Shown here: in pieces, positions 8,417-17,071 of the stretch | Layout: every line of letters begins with the position of its first letter | Numbering within the stretch: the first letter of the stretch is position 1 | Notes under the pieces: generated by a model | The model's database searches: none | Told to the model about the DNA's origin: nothing | Seen by the model: the letters and a program-made list of their open reading frames with translations, nothing else | Source: Clostridia bacterium | Lineage (GTDB): Bacteria; Bacillota; Clostridia; Christensenellales; Aristaeellaceae | Length of the DNA: 59,874 nucleotides | Assembly (NCBI GenBank): GCA_017532155.1 | Contig: JAFXJP010000059.1 | Span: 1-59,874, forward strand | Direction of reading: 5' to 3' | Position numbers and translations under genes: made by a program

Positions 8417-9316
8417 ATGAAAATGAAATTGTGGGATCGTCTGATCCTGCGTTTGGGCGCGCTGCTTACGCTCGTTACGGGTGCACTGGCTATCGCTGCC
8501 GGCATTCTGCTGTGGAATGCGCAGATTACGCCTGCAAAATGGTGGCCTGCCGGTAATAATGCTTCGGTTGTGCTGGTTGCTGCCGGCGTGCTGGCGGTGC
8601 TGGTCAGCCTTTATGACATTGCGCTGCCGCGTCGCTACAATCCGCGTCGCCGCACCTTTGTCACTCAGCCGACGGAGCACGGCGAACTGCGCATTGCTGT
8701 GAGCGCGATTGAAAATCTGATTCTGCGCTGCGTGGAAACGCATAAGGAAGTAAAGGTACTGGCGATGCAGATTGCCAACCGTCGCGGTGCGGTCAATGTA
8801 AACCTGCGCGTAGCCGTGAACAGCAATATCTCTATCCCGCACGCCGTTGAGCAGCTGCAGACGCAGATCAAGCGTTATCTGGCGGCATCCTCCGGCATTG
8901 ATGTGCGCGAGATCAGCGTATCGGTGGAACGTGCGACGGGTGACGAGAGCGCTCTGCCTGCAGAGCCCTTGCCTGCTGCTGTGGTGGAAGAACAGCCTGA
9001 AGAAAAGGTCAGCGTGCATCAGCGCGTGTTTGGCCGTGATACCAGCAAATCCGTTGCTGAGCAGGTAGCCGAGGCGGAAGTGATCGCGCCTCCCGCACAA
9101 GAGGCTAAGCAGGAAGAAGTGAAGGCTGAAGAGCCTGCAGAAGAGGTGCAGACTGCTGAGGCGACTGAGGCTGAAGCGGTGGAAGAACAAGCTGAGGCCG
9201 TTGCTGAAGCAGCGGAAGAAGCGGAGGAAACGGTTGCCGAGACGGCGGAGGCTGTTGAAGAGGCGATCGAAGCGGTTGCCGAAGAAAAGGCGGACGAAAC
9301 GGAGGCACAGGCATGA
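8417..9316 (+). CDS. amaP: AmaP-like alkaline shock response membrane anchor protein
   Basis: 299 residues. GGAG at 8405-8408 is 8 bases before ATG. Two transmembrane helices at about residues 8-30 and 48-66 (first one GALLTLVTGALAIAAGILLW) form the hairpin anchor of the family; the cytoplasmic domain (about 85-180) has the ESPIPH-like pattern seen here as NISIPHAVEQLQTQIKRYLA. AmaP tethers Asp23 to the membrane. From residue about 185 the protein is a long Glu/Ala/Val-rich tail reaching the C-terminus, much longer than usual and similar in composition to the Asp23 tail. Its stop overlaps the next start as ATGA. Assignment rests on topology, length of the core and the asp23-DUF2273 context. 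Confidence 0.8.
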   Translation: MKMKLWDRLILRLGALLTLVTGALAIAAGILLWNAQITPAKWWPAGNNASVVLVAAGVLAVLVSLYDIALPRRYNPRRRTFVTQPTEHGELRIAVSAIENLILRCVETHKEVKVLAMQIANRRGAVNVNLRVAVNSNISIPHAVEQLQTQIKRYLAASSGIDVREISVSVERATGDESALPAEPLPAAVVEEQPEEKVSVHQRVFGRDTSKSVAEQVAEAEVIAPPAQEAKQEEVKAEEPAEEVQTAEATEAEAVEEQAEAVAEAAEEAEETVAETAEAVEEAIEAVAEEKADETEAQA

Positions 9317-9579
9317 GCAAGGAAAACCTCAATCGCATGCTGACGATCGGCACGCCTCAGTGCGGCGCATTTTGCGCGGTATGCGGCGTGGTGCTGGCTG
9401 TGCTGCTGCTGACCATCGGCCTGTGGAAGACGCTGTTCATTTTTGCCTTTGCTGCGCTTGGTTTGTTTATCGGCCTGTGCAAGGATAAAAAGGGCGCTGT
9501 TCGCCGCGTGATCAACCGCGGATATCATGGCAGCGAGCCCAAAATCGACAGCTACGAAGACCTGAAAAATAAAGATTAA
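9313..9579 (+). CDS. DUF2273 family small membrane protein
   Basis: 88 residues, translationally coupled to amaP by a 4-base overlap. Two close hydrophobic helices (about residues 20-38 and 42-58), then a short basic stretch CKDKKGAVRRVINRG. DUF2273 proteins are found next to Asp23 and AmaP in many Firmicutes and are thought to belong to the same envelope-stress complex; biochemical function is not established. Confidence 0.82.
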   Translation: MSKENLNRMLTIGTPQCGAFCAVCGVVLAVLLLTIGLWKTLFIFAFAALGLFIGLCKDKKGAVRRVINRGYHGSEPKIDSYEDLKNKD

Positions 9580-9600
9580 AAGATACGGGGGATACCTACT

Positions 9601-10113
9601 ATGGCTCGTTCAACCGCGCGTGTGGCGGCTATGCAGCTTGTGTATGAAAATCTGATGGGCGGCAGCGGCGATGATACGCTCTGCCAGCTGATCGCCTTTA
9701 CGCCTGAAGGCGACGACCAGCATTATATCGACCGCACGGTAGCGGGCATCAAGGAGCACGCGGAGGAGCTTGACCAGCTTATTGCCAAGTACAGCCCTTC
9801 CCGCGGTCTGGAGCGTATTGCGCGTGTAGATCTGTGCATCCTGCGCGTGGCGCTGTACGAAATGCAGCACAGCGACGATACGCCTGAATCCGTTGTGATC
9901 AACGAGGCGGTTGAGCTGGCCAAGCGCTTCAGCGAGCCTTCCAGCGTGCGCTTTATCAACGGCGTGCTGGGCGCGGTATCCCGCGGTGAAAATCCCGAGG
10001 ATAAGGTGGTTGAACCCGTCCGCGTCAAGCAGCAGGTGCGCATTGAGAAAGTGGATCGCATCGTGCTGGATGACGAAAAGAATAAGTCTACTGAGGAAAC
10101 GCCTGAAGCATGA
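9601..10113 (+). CDS. nusB: Transcription antitermination factor NusB
   Basis: 170 residues; the family is usually 130-150, and the excess is a charged C-terminal extension. The all-helical fold is recognised by the opening ARVAAMQLVYENLMGG, the central IARVDLCILRVALYEM and the closing FSEPSSVRFINGVLGAV. NusB binds boxA RNA with NusE (S10) and promotes antitermination on rRNA operons. It sits 21 bases after the DUF2273 gene, a standard Clostridia arrangement, and its stop overlaps the next start (ATGA). Confidence 0.95.
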   Translation: MARSTARVAAMQLVYENLMGGSGDDTLCQLIAFTPEGDDQHYIDRTVAGIKEHAEELDQLIAKYSPSRGLERIARVDLCILRVALYEMQHSDDTPESVVINEAVELAKRFSEPSSVRFINGVLGAVSRGENPEDKVVEPVRVKQQVRIEKVDRIVLDDEKNKSTEETPEA

Positions 10114-11051
10114 TCGTACTTGGAATCGATACAAGCTGCTATACGACGTCTGTCGCAGCGGCGGATGAACATGGCGTTCTTTGCTCCAATCGCCAGCTTT
10201 TGCCTGTGGCGGCTGGCGCGCGCGGCCTTCGCCAAAGCGAGGCCGTTTTTGCGCATATAAGACAGCTGCCGCCCTTGTTTGAAAAGACGATGGAAACGCT
10301 GCGCGCTGCTGGCAAAGTGGACGCTGTATGCGTATCTGCCAAGCCGCGCGATGATGAGGAATCGTACATGCCGGTGTTTTTGTCCGGGCTTTCCTTTGCG
10401 CGGGTAACGGCGGCGGCGTTGCAGGTGCCCCTGATGGAAACCACGCATCAGCGCGGTCATGTGCGTGCGGCGCTGCAGGACAGCGGATTGCATGCGGAAA
10501 AATATCTGGCGGTGCATCTCTCCGGCGGCACGACGGAGGTATTGCTGATGGACGGCAATCGCCTGCAGCTGCTTTCGGGCACAAAGGATCTGCATGCCGG
10601 ACAGTTTCTGGATCGCGTAGGCGTCAGGATGGGGTTACAGTTTCCGGCCGGGCCGTATATGGAGGCGCTGGCCAGGGAAGGGGCTGCGCAGTCGCGCATC
10701 CCGGTGAGCATGCAGGAGGGCTGCTGCCATTTTTCCGGCGCGGAGAATCGCTGCATGCAATGGATAGAGAAAAATGCGCTTGCGCGCGAAGAAATTGCGG
10801 CAGAGGTTTTCAGCGTGATTGAGCGCACAGTGCTGCGCATGCTGACAAGCGCTGCGGAAAAGACAGGCGTTGATGCTGTGCTGCTGACGGGCGGCGTGGC
10901 GTCCTCGCAGCTTTTGCGCGATCAGATGATTGAAATCAACCGCAAGCGCCGACTGGGCCTGAAATTGCATTTCGGACAGCGGCAATATGCAGGAGATAAT
11001 GCGGCGGGCGTGGCGCTGATTGGCTGCGACAGGCTGCAGGAGGGAAAGTAA
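10110..11051 (+). CDS. Peptidase M22 / TsaD-like paralogue
   Basis: 313 residues, ASKHA-fold. It shares with TsaD/Gcp the N-terminal phosphate loop (GIDTSCYTTSVA), a metal-binding HxxxH (THQRGHVRA, about residues 112-116 region) and the glycine-rich LHLSGGTTE/LTGGVASS loops. True TsaD makes the threonylcarbamoyl group of tRNA t6A37; this shorter, divergent copy is the one habitually placed between nusB and folD in Clostridia, and its activity is unknown. I do not name it tsaD because the HxEGH motif of that enzyme is altered to HQRGH and the gene context is that of the paralogue. Confidence 0.8.
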   Translation: MIVLGIDTSCYTTSVAAADEHGVLCSNRQLLPVAAGARGLRQSEAVFAHIRQLPPLFEKTMETLRAAGKVDAVCVSAKPRDDEESYMPVFLSGLSFARVTAAALQVPLMETTHQRGHVRAALQDSGLHAEKYLAVHLSGGTTEVLLMDGNRLQLLSGTKDLHAGQFLDRVGVRMGLQFPAGPYMEALAREGAAQSRIPVSMQEGCCHFSGAENRCMQWIEKNALAREEIAAEVFSVIERTVLRMLTSAAEKTGVDAVLLTGGVASSQLLRDQMIEINRKRRLGLKLHFGQRQYAGDNAAGVALIGCDRLQEGK

Positions 11052-11894
11052 ATGAGCGCAATTTTGCTAAGCGGCAAGGAAATGGAAAAGGAACTGCTCA
11101 CTTCGCAGATTGAGCGCTGTCAGGCGCTGAAGGAGAAAGGCATTCACCCGCTGCTGGCGGTGATTGTGGTGGGCGAGGATCCGGCCAGTGCGATTTATGT
11201 GCGCAACAAGGGCCGTATGTGCGATGCCATTGGCATTCTGCAAAGAACCATCGAGCTGCCTGAAAGCATTTCTCAGGAAGAGCTGGAGGCGCATATTGAA
11301 GCGCTGAATACAGATCCGGCGGTGACGGGCATTCTGGTGCAGCTGCCGCTGCCTGATCATCTGGATGAAAATCGGGCGCTGGCCTGCGTTTTGGCGGAAA
11401 AGGACGTGGACGGCTTCCATGTGGTCAATACCGGCAAGCTCATGCGCGGAGAAAAAAGCGCGCTGCCCTGTACGCCGCGCGGCATTTTGCATATGCTTAA
11501 AAAGGCCAATGTGCCGCTGGAAGGCAAGCATGCGGTAGTGATCGGGCGATCCAATATTGTCGGCAAGCCTGTGGCGATGATGCTTTTGCAGGAAAACTGC
11601 ACGGTGACGATCTGCCACAGCCGCACGCAGAACCTCAAGGAAATGACCCGTCAGGCGGATATTCTGGTGGCGGCGGTCGGTAAGCCGCACTTTGTAACGG
11701 CGGATATGGTCAAGGAAGGCGCTGCGGTGATTGACGTGGGCGTCAACCGCGTGGACGGCAAGGTGGTCGGAGACGTTGATTTTGATCATGTTGCGCCTAT
11801 TGCCGGCTGGATTTCGCCTGTTCCCGGCGGCGTTGGCCGCATGACGGTCAGCATGCTGATGGAAAACACGCTGGAGGCTGCATGCAGGGCGTAA
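11052..11894 (+). CDS. folD: FolD bifunctional methylene-THF dehydrogenase / methenyl-THF cyclohydrolase
   Basis: 280 residues, full length. Visible hallmarks: the catalytic YVRNK segment (YVxxK), PLPDHLDE, GRSNIVGKPVAMML for NADP binding, and the closing PVPGGVGRMTVSML. It interconverts 5,10-methylene- and 10-formyl-tetrahydrofolate in the cytoplasm, feeding purine and methionine synthesis. AGGAGGG overlaps the end of the M22 gene, and ATG follows its stop directly. The 3' end overlaps xseA by 13 bases. Confidence 0.97.
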   Translation: MSAILLSGKEMEKELLTSQIERCQALKEKGIHPLLAVIVVGEDPASAIYVRNKGRMCDAIGILQRTIELPESISQEELEAHIEALNTDPAVTGILVQLPLPDHLDENRALACVLAEKDVDGFHVVNTGKLMRGEKSALPCTPRGILHMLKKANVPLEGKHAVVIGRSNIVGKPVAMMLLQENCTVTICHSRTQNLKEMTRQADILVAAVGKPHFVTADMVKEGAAVIDVGVNRVDGKVVGDVDFDHVAPIAGWISPVPGGVGRMTVSMLMENTLEAACRA

Positions 11895-13111
11895 CGCTGA
11901 CGGTATCGGAACTCAATGATTATGTGCGCAGGTCTTTGGCCAGCGATCCGATATTGCATAACATTACCATCAGCGGAGAGATCAGCAATTTTAAGGCGTA
12001 CACCTCGGGTCACTGGTATTTTACGCTCAAGGATGATTTGAGCCGCATTGACTGCGCGATGTTCCGTCAGCATAACTATAATGTGCAATTCCTCCCGCGG
12101 GACGGCATGAAGGTGCTGGTAAAGGGTTCGGCAGGGCTGTATGTGCAAAGCGGCAAATATCAGTTTTACGCTGAGAGCATGCAGCAAAGCGGATTGGGCG
12201 AGCTGTATCAGAGATACATGGAGCTGAAGGATAAATTGACGCGCGAGGGGCTGTTTGATGCTGCCCGCAAGCGTCCGCTGCCGCTGCTGCCCAGAAAAGT
12301 GGGCATTGTGACCTCTGCTTCCGGTGCGGTATTGCATGATATCAGGACGGTGGCGGGCAGAAGATTTCCCGGTCTTGAGTTGGTGCTCAGGCCTGCTCAG
12401 GTGCAGGGCGAGGGCTCGGCGCAGGATATTGCGCGGGGCGTGATGGAAGTGAGTGCTGTGCCGGGCGTGGATGTGGTAATCGTCGGGCGCGGCGGCGGCT
12501 CCATGGAGGATTTGTGGTCTTTCAACGAAGAGGTGGTAGTCCGTGCGGTAGCGGCCTGCCCGGTGCCGGTGATCTCGGCTGTCGGTCATGAGACGGACCA
12601 TACGCTGTGTGATCTGGCGGCGGATATGCGCGCGCCAACGCCTTCAGCTGCGGCTGAATTGGCTGTGCCTGAGCGGGAAGCGCTGATAAATGAAGTGGAC
12701 GGCATGGTCTTTGATCTGCGCCGGGCAGCGGAAAATGCGGTGCTTGTGCGCCAAAACAGCCTGAGCGCAATGGAAAAGCGCCTGACGCAGCGTGATCCGC
12801 GCAATGTGCTGAAGCAAATGCTTTTGCATTGCGGACATTTATCGGATAAGCTGCAGATGGAAATGCAGCGGCAGCTGACAATGCGCGAAAGCCGGCTGGA
12901 CAGCCTGATTGGCAAGATTGATGCTGTGGGTCCGGCCAAGGTGCTGCGGCGCGGCTATACCATTGCGATGAAAAAGAATACGCCGGTCACCAGCGTAGAG
13001 GCGGCGACAGGCGATATGACGCTTTTATTCAGCGACGGACGCGCGAGCGTGCGCGTAATGTCGACTGAGAGGGGGAAGATGTTTGGCAGCCAGGAAGAAA
13101 CAGACGTTTGA
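11882..13111 (+). CDS. xseA: Exodeoxyribonuclease VII large subunit
   Basis: 409 residues. An N-terminal OB-fold (residues about 5-100, SGEISNFKAYTSGHWYFTLKD) is followed by the catalytic domain with GRGGGSMEDLWSFNEE and AVGHETDHTLCDLAADMRAPTPSAAAE, then a long helical region. With XseB it degrades single-stranded DNA in both directions to short oligonucleotides, in repair and recombination. GGAGG inside the end of folD lies 4 bases before the ATG, so the two genes are coupled. The helical part is a little shorter than in Escherichia coli (456 residues), as usual in Firmicutes. Confidence 0.97.
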   Translation: MQGVTLTVSELNDYVRRSLASDPILHNITISGEISNFKAYTSGHWYFTLKDDLSRIDCAMFRQHNYNVQFLPRDGMKVLVKGSAGLYVQSGKYQFYAESMQQSGLGELYQRYMELKDKLTREGLFDAARKRPLPLLPRKVGIVTSASGAVLHDIRTVAGRRFPGLELVLRPAQVQGEGSAQDIARGVMEVSAVPGVDVVIVGRGGGSMEDLWSFNEEVVVRAVAACPVPVISAVGHETDHTLCDLAADMRAPTPSAAAELAVPEREALINEVDGMVFDLRRAAENAVLVRQNSLSAMEKRLTQRDPRNVLKQMLLHCGHLSDKLQMEMQRQLTMRESRLDSLIGKIDAVGPAKVLRRGYTIAMKKNTPVTSVEAATGDMTLLFSDGRASVRVMSTERGKMFGSQEETDV

Positions 13112-13292
13112 AGAGAAAATTGCGCAGCTGGATGCGCTTGTCAGGCAGATGGAAGAAGGCGGCATGACGCTGGATGAAACGCTGAGCCATTACGAAAAAG
13201 GCGTGAAGCTGGCTGCCGAACTGAAAAAAGAGCTTGCAGCCGCGCAGGAAAAGCTGACGGTGCTGGGCGAAGAGCCGGCGGAGGAAGCATGA
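13083..13292 (+). CDS. xseB: Exodeoxyribonuclease VII small subunit
   Basis: 69 residues, TTG start at 13083 with GAGGGGGA about 7 bases upstream inside xseA; the genes overlap by 29 bases in different frames. The pattern TFEEKIAQLDALVRQMEEGG...LDETLSHYEKGVKL is diagnostic for XseB, a two-helix protein that binds the XseA helical arms. The stop overlaps ispA (ATGA). Confidence 0.95.
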   Translation: MAARKKQTFEEKIAQLDALVRQMEEGGMTLDETLSHYEKGVKLAAELKKELAAAQEKLTVLGEEPAEEA

Positions 13293-14155
13293 ACTATAAC
13301 GAGCAATATGATTTTTATCGCCGCGCAATAGAAGAAACACTGCAGGCGATTGTGCCTTGCGACGTGCCGCAGCCCCTGCAGGATGCGATGCGATACAGCT
13401 TGCTGGCGGGCGGCAAGCGCTTGCGTCCCGTGCTGCTGATCGCCTCCTATGCGATGCTGAAGGAGGATTTCACCGAGGCGCTGCCCTTTGCTGCCGCGCT
13501 TGAGATGGTGCATACCTACTCGCTGATTCACGATGATCTGCCGGCGATGGATAACGATGATCTGCGCCGCGGACGGCCGACTTGCCATAAGGTATATGGC
13601 GAGGGGATGGCGGTGCTGGCGGGCGACGGGCTTTTGTCCTTGGCCTTTGAAACGATGGCGGATAGCGCGCATCCCAAAGCATTTGACGCCATGAAGGAGC
13701 TGGCGATGCGCTGTGGCACGCGGGGTATGATCGCCGGGCAGTGCAAGGATTTGCAGGCAGAGGAGACGGGCGGCGATGAAGAGACGCTGCATTATATTCA
13801 TCTGCACAAGACGGCGGATCTGCTGACGGCGCCCATTGTGATGGGATTGACGCTGGCAGGGGCTGATGAAAAGCAGCTGGCTGCAGGTCGGGAATACGGC
13901 AGGAATCTGGGCATGGCATTCCAGATCATTGACGACATTCTGGATGTGATCGGCGATGAAAAAACGCTGGGCAAGTCCATCGGCAAGGATCAGGAAGAAA
14001 ACAAATGCACCTGGACGCGCATCTACGGTCTGGAAAAAGCGCGTGAGGACGCGCAGAAATACACGGATATGGCGGCGGAAAGCCTGAAAATTTTCCAAAA
14101 CCAGGGGAATTTCTTAAAAATACTTGCGCAGCGTGCGCTTGTTCGCGTACAATAA
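13289..14155 (+). CDS. ispA: Farnesyl/geranylgeranyl-type polyprenyl diphosphate synthase
   Basis: 288 residues. First Asp-rich motif HDDLPAMDNDDLRRG (the bacterial DDx4D form) and second DDILD (IIDDILDVIGD), plus LLAGGKRLRPVL for isopentenyl diphosphate binding. It condenses isopentenyl diphosphate with allylic primers, giving precursors for undecaprenyl phosphate and quinones. The position directly after xseB is the usual one in Firmicutes. The chain length of the product cannot be settled from sequence alone; farnesyl diphosphate is the default. No terminator is visible before the next gene 30 bases on. Confidence 0.93.
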   Translation: MNYNEQYDFYRRAIEETLQAIVPCDVPQPLQDAMRYSLLAGGKRLRPVLLIASYAMLKEDFTEALPFAAALEMVHTYSLIHDDLPAMDNDDLRRGRPTCHKVYGEGMAVLAGDGLLSLAFETMADSAHPKAFDAMKELAMRCGTRGMIAGQCKDLQAEETGGDEETLHYIHLHKTADLLTAPIVMGLTLAGADEKQLAAGREYGRNLGMAFQIIDDILDVIGDEKTLGKSIGKDQEENKCTWTRIYGLEKAREDAQKYTDMAAESLKIFQNQGNFLKILAQRALVRVQ

Positions 14156-14185
14156 TATACAGTCCATTTTGAGGAGGTACTATTT

Positions 14186-14758
14186 ATGATTACTGATAAT
14201 TTCCTGGAAGAAGTAGCAACTAAACGCAACCGCGGCATGCAGTCCATTTTGATGGGTGTTTCCGTTGTACTGATGGTTGTGATGGCGCTGTACGGCATGA
14301 TGGGCCTTAATACTGTCATTTATATGTTCAGCGGCGCTTTTGGCGATATTCCGCTGGGCACGAAGCTGTTTGCGGCGGCTGAGGTGCTTTTGTCTCTGGG
14401 TGTTGCGGTGGTGCTGTTCCTGTTCCGCGACCGTATCCGCACGGAATACGAATATACCTTCACCAATGGCCAGATGGACTTTGCGCAGGTGTTCAATAAC
14501 AAAAAGCGCAAGAACCTGGGCACCATGAACATCCGCAATGTGGAAGCCATGGGCCTGGTTGCTTCCGGCAGCTTTAACCGCTACCTGAACATGAAGGACG
14601 TGAAGCGCAGCAACTGGTTTGTCAACCGCGATGCGCAGCTGTTCTATTTCTACTTTAGCAAGGATAATCAAAAGCGCATGATTATCATCGAGGTCAGCGA
14701 TGAGATGCTGGCGCTCATCAAGCGCTATGCTGCGCAGGGTACCTATCAGGTGAACTAA
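14186..14758 (+). CDS. Membrane protein of unknown function (DUF6106-like)
   Basis: 190 residues, preceded by GAGGAGGT. After a charged start (TDNFLEEVATKRNRGMQS) two transmembrane helices run from about residues 25-47 and 58-78; the rest is a soluble domain with a positively charged segment (FNNKKRKNLGTMNIRNVEAM). The start and topology recall DUF6106 proteins of Clostridia, which are uncharacterised; that match is from memory and not certain. It is followed after 3 bases by the cysteine desulfurase gene, so co-transcription is likely, but I see no functional link. Confidence 0.7.
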   Translation: MITDNFLEEVATKRNRGMQSILMGVSVVLMVVMALYGMMGLNTVIYMFSGAFGDIPLGTKLFAAAEVLLSLGVAVVLFLFRDRIRTEYEYTFTNGQMDFAQVFNNKKRKNLGTMNIRNVEAMGLVASGSFNRYLNMKDVKRSNWFVNRDAQLFYFYFSKDNQKRMIIIEVSDEMLALIKRYAAQGTYQVN

Positions 14759-14761
14759 ATC

Positions 14762-15898
14762 ATGCAGTGCTATCTTGACAACAGCGCAACGACCCGGCCG
14801 ACGGAATATGTGGCTGAGGCTGTGCGCAAGTGCATGCTGGAGGGGTTTTATAACCCCTCTGCGCTGTATGCGCCGGCGCTGACGAGTGAAAAGCAGATGG
14901 CGGCCTGCCGCGAAGCGATTGCCAGAGAATTGCATGCCGATGCGCGCAATGTGATTTTTACCTCCGGCGGTACGGAAGCGGATAATCTGGCGATTCTGGG
15001 CAGCTTGTCTTTCTTCCGCGGCGGCAGGGTGCTGTTCTCTGCCGGCGAGCATCCGGCGGTGCGTGCGGCGTGTGAGAGCGTACGCAATCAGTTTGACGTG
15101 CAGGAGATTCCCTACGACGAAAAGGGCGTGGTTGATCTCAATGCGCTCAGGGAGCTGCTCACACCCGATACGCGTCTGATCTGCGTGATGCAGGTGAATA
15201 ACGAAACCGGCGCGATTATGCCGCTGCAAGAGGTGGCTGCGCTGCGTGATCAGCTGGCTCCGGAGGCGCTTTTGCATGTGGATGGCGTACAGGCCTTTAT
15301 GCGGCTGCCGGTTGATATGCGCAAAATGGGGATTGATTCTTACGCGCTTTCCGGTCATAAAATCCATGCGCCCAAAGGCATTGGCGCGCTGGTGACTGGC
15401 GGCCGCGTGAAGCTGGCACCCCGTGCGCTGAGCGGCGGACAGGAAAAGACGCTGCGCTCCGGCACGGAAAATACCCCTGGTATCGCCGGCCTTATGGCGG
15501 CGATTGAAAGCTATCCCAGAGAAAACAATATGATGCAGGTAAAGCTGCATCTGTATGAGCAGCTCAAGGAGATTGCGGGGGACAAGTTCTTTGTAAACGG
15601 TCCCAAGCCGGAAGAGGGCGCGGCGCATATTCTCAATTGCTCGCTGGTGCCTGTGCGCTCAGAAACCATGCTCTATGCGCTGGAGGGCGATCAGGTGTAT
15701 GTAGCCAACGGCTCTGCCTGCTCTTCGCGCAAGCAGAAGATATCGACCGTGCTGGCAGCCATGAATACCCCGCGCAAGCAGGCGGAATCGGCGATCCGTT
15801 TTTCGCTGTCGCCTTATACGACGATGGAGGAAATTGACTACGCCCTTTCCTGCATCCGCCGTCATTACGATATGTTCAAACGCTATGAAAGAAGGTAA
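14762..15898 (+). CDS. Cysteine desulfurase (IscS/NifS family)
   Basis: 378 residues, class V aminotransferase fold. It starts with the family pattern YLDNSATTRPTEYVAEAV; the PLP-binding lysine is K200 in SGHKIHAPKG, and the persulfide-carrying cysteine is C320 in NGSACSSRK. It removes sulfur from L-cysteine to give alanine and an enzyme persulfide. The directly following thiI gene (3-base gap) indicates that the sulfur goes to tRNA 4-thiouridine, as with NifZ of Bacillus subtilis. No scaffold gene for iron-sulfur clusters lies nearby. The AGGTGA ribosome site lies in the end of the upstream gene. Confidence 0.94.
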   Translation: MQCYLDNSATTRPTEYVAEAVRKCMLEGFYNPSALYAPALTSEKQMAACREAIARELHADARNVIFTSGGTEADNLAILGSLSFFRGGRVLFSAGEHPAVRAACESVRNQFDVQEIPYDEKGVVDLNALRELLTPDTRLICVMQVNNETGAIMPLQEVAALRDQLAPEALLHVDGVQAFMRLPVDMRKMGIDSYALSGHKIHAPKGIGALVTGGRVKLAPRALSGGQEKTLRSGTENTPGIAGLMAAIESYPRENNMMQVKLHLYEQLKEIAGDKFFVNGPKPEEGAAHILNCSLVPVRSETMLYALEGDQVYVANGSACSSRKQKISTVLAAMNTPRKQAESAIRFSLSPYTTMEEIDYALSCIRRHYDMFKRYERR

Positions 15899-15901
15899 TT
15901 T

Positions 15902-17047
15902 ATGCGCCAGCTGATTCTCGTGCGCTATGGCGAAATCTATCTGAAGGGCCTCAACCGCCCCTATTTTATCCGTACGCTGGTCAACCGCATCAAGCAGGCC
16001 GTGCGCCCCTTTGGCGGCAAGGTATGGCTGAATGACTCGCGTATTTTCGTCAGCGATATGACGGATATGGAAGCGTGCATGGAGAAGGTGCGCAAGGTGT
16101 TTGGCGTGCATTCGCTGTGTCCTGCCATTGAAATGGATAAGAGCGACTTTAACGCTGTGTGCGAACAGGCGGCCGAAATGATGAAGGATATCCGCGGCAC
16201 GTTCAAGGTGGATTCCCGCCGCTCGGATAAGCGCTATCCCATGACTTCGCCTGAAATCAACATGCAGCTGGGCGGCTATGTGCTCAGCCGCTGCCCTGAT
16301 CTGAAGGTGGATATTCACAAGCCCGAGTACGTCATGAACGTTGAAATCCGCGATCATGCGTATCTGTATGTGCGCGTGATTGAGGCTGTTGGCGGCATGC
16401 CGGTGGGCACGGGCGGCAAGGCGACGCTGCTGCTTTCCGGCGGCATTGACAGCCCGGTGGCCGGTTACTGCATTGCCAAGCGCGGCGTGGAAATCAGCGC
16501 GGTGCATTTCCATTCCTATCCCTATACCAGCGAGCGCGCCAAGGAAAAGGTGCTGACGCTGGCAAAGCAGCTTTCCGAATACTGCTGCGGCATCAAGGTG
16601 TACGTGGTGCCCTTTACCGAGCCGCAGCTGCAGATTCATGAAAAGTGTCCCGAGGAATATGGCACGCTGATCATGCGCCGCTTCATGATGCGCATTGCGG
16701 CGCGCATTGCCCGGAATGAAGGCTCCAAGGCGCTGATTACCGGCGAAAGCCTGGGTCAGGTTGCCAGCCAGACCATCGAGGCGCTGTGCTGCACGGACGC
16801 GGTAGCAGACATGCCTGTATTTCGTCCGCTGATTGGCAATGATAAGATTGAAATCATCCGCATTGCCGAAAAGATTGGCACGTATGAGACTTCCTGTGAG
16901 CCTTATGAAGACTGCTGCACGGTGTTTACGCCCCGTCATCCTGCCACGCATCCCAAAATGGATCATGTGGAGCGCGCCGAAGCCTGCCTGGATATCGAGG
17001 CGCTGGTCAGCGCTGCGGTGGAAGGCACAGAAGTTATTGAGCTGTAA
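15902..17047 (+). CDS. thiI: tRNA 4-thiouridine sulfurtransferase ThiI
   Basis: 381 residues: ferredoxin-like/THUMP region (about 1-165) and PP-loop ATPase domain with LLLSGGIDSPVAGY near residue 180. It adenylates U8 of tRNA and transfers sulfur from the partner desulfurase. The C-terminal rhodanese domain of the E. coli protein is absent, which is normal in Firmicutes. It ends with the typical ECFP-like region seen here as CCTVFTPRHPATHP. Coupled closely to the desulfurase upstream. Confidence 0.96.
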   Translation: MRQLILVRYGEIYLKGLNRPYFIRTLVNRIKQAVRPFGGKVWLNDSRIFVSDMTDMEACMEKVRKVFGVHSLCPAIEMDKSDFNAVCEQAAEMMKDIRGTFKVDSRRSDKRYPMTSPEINMQLGGYVLSRCPDLKVDIHKPEYVMNVEIRDHAYLYVRVIEAVGGMPVGTGGKATLLLSGGIDSPVAGYCIAKRGVEISAVHFHSYPYTSERAKEKVLTLAKQLSEYCCGIKVYVVPFTEPQLQIHEKCPEEYGTLIMRRFMMRIAARIARNEGSKALITGESLGQVASQTIEALCCTDAVADMPVFRPLIGNDKIEIIRIAEKIGTYETSCEPYEDCCTVFTPRHPATHPKMDHVERAEACLDIEALVSAAVEGTEVIEL

Positions 17048-17071
17048 AGCCTGTACGAGGAGAGGAAAAGA

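Noticed and set aside
10110-11051. Naming this gene tsaD
   Set aside because: Altered metal motif, short length and the nusB-folD context mark the known Clostridia paralogue; a true tsaD is expected elsewhere.
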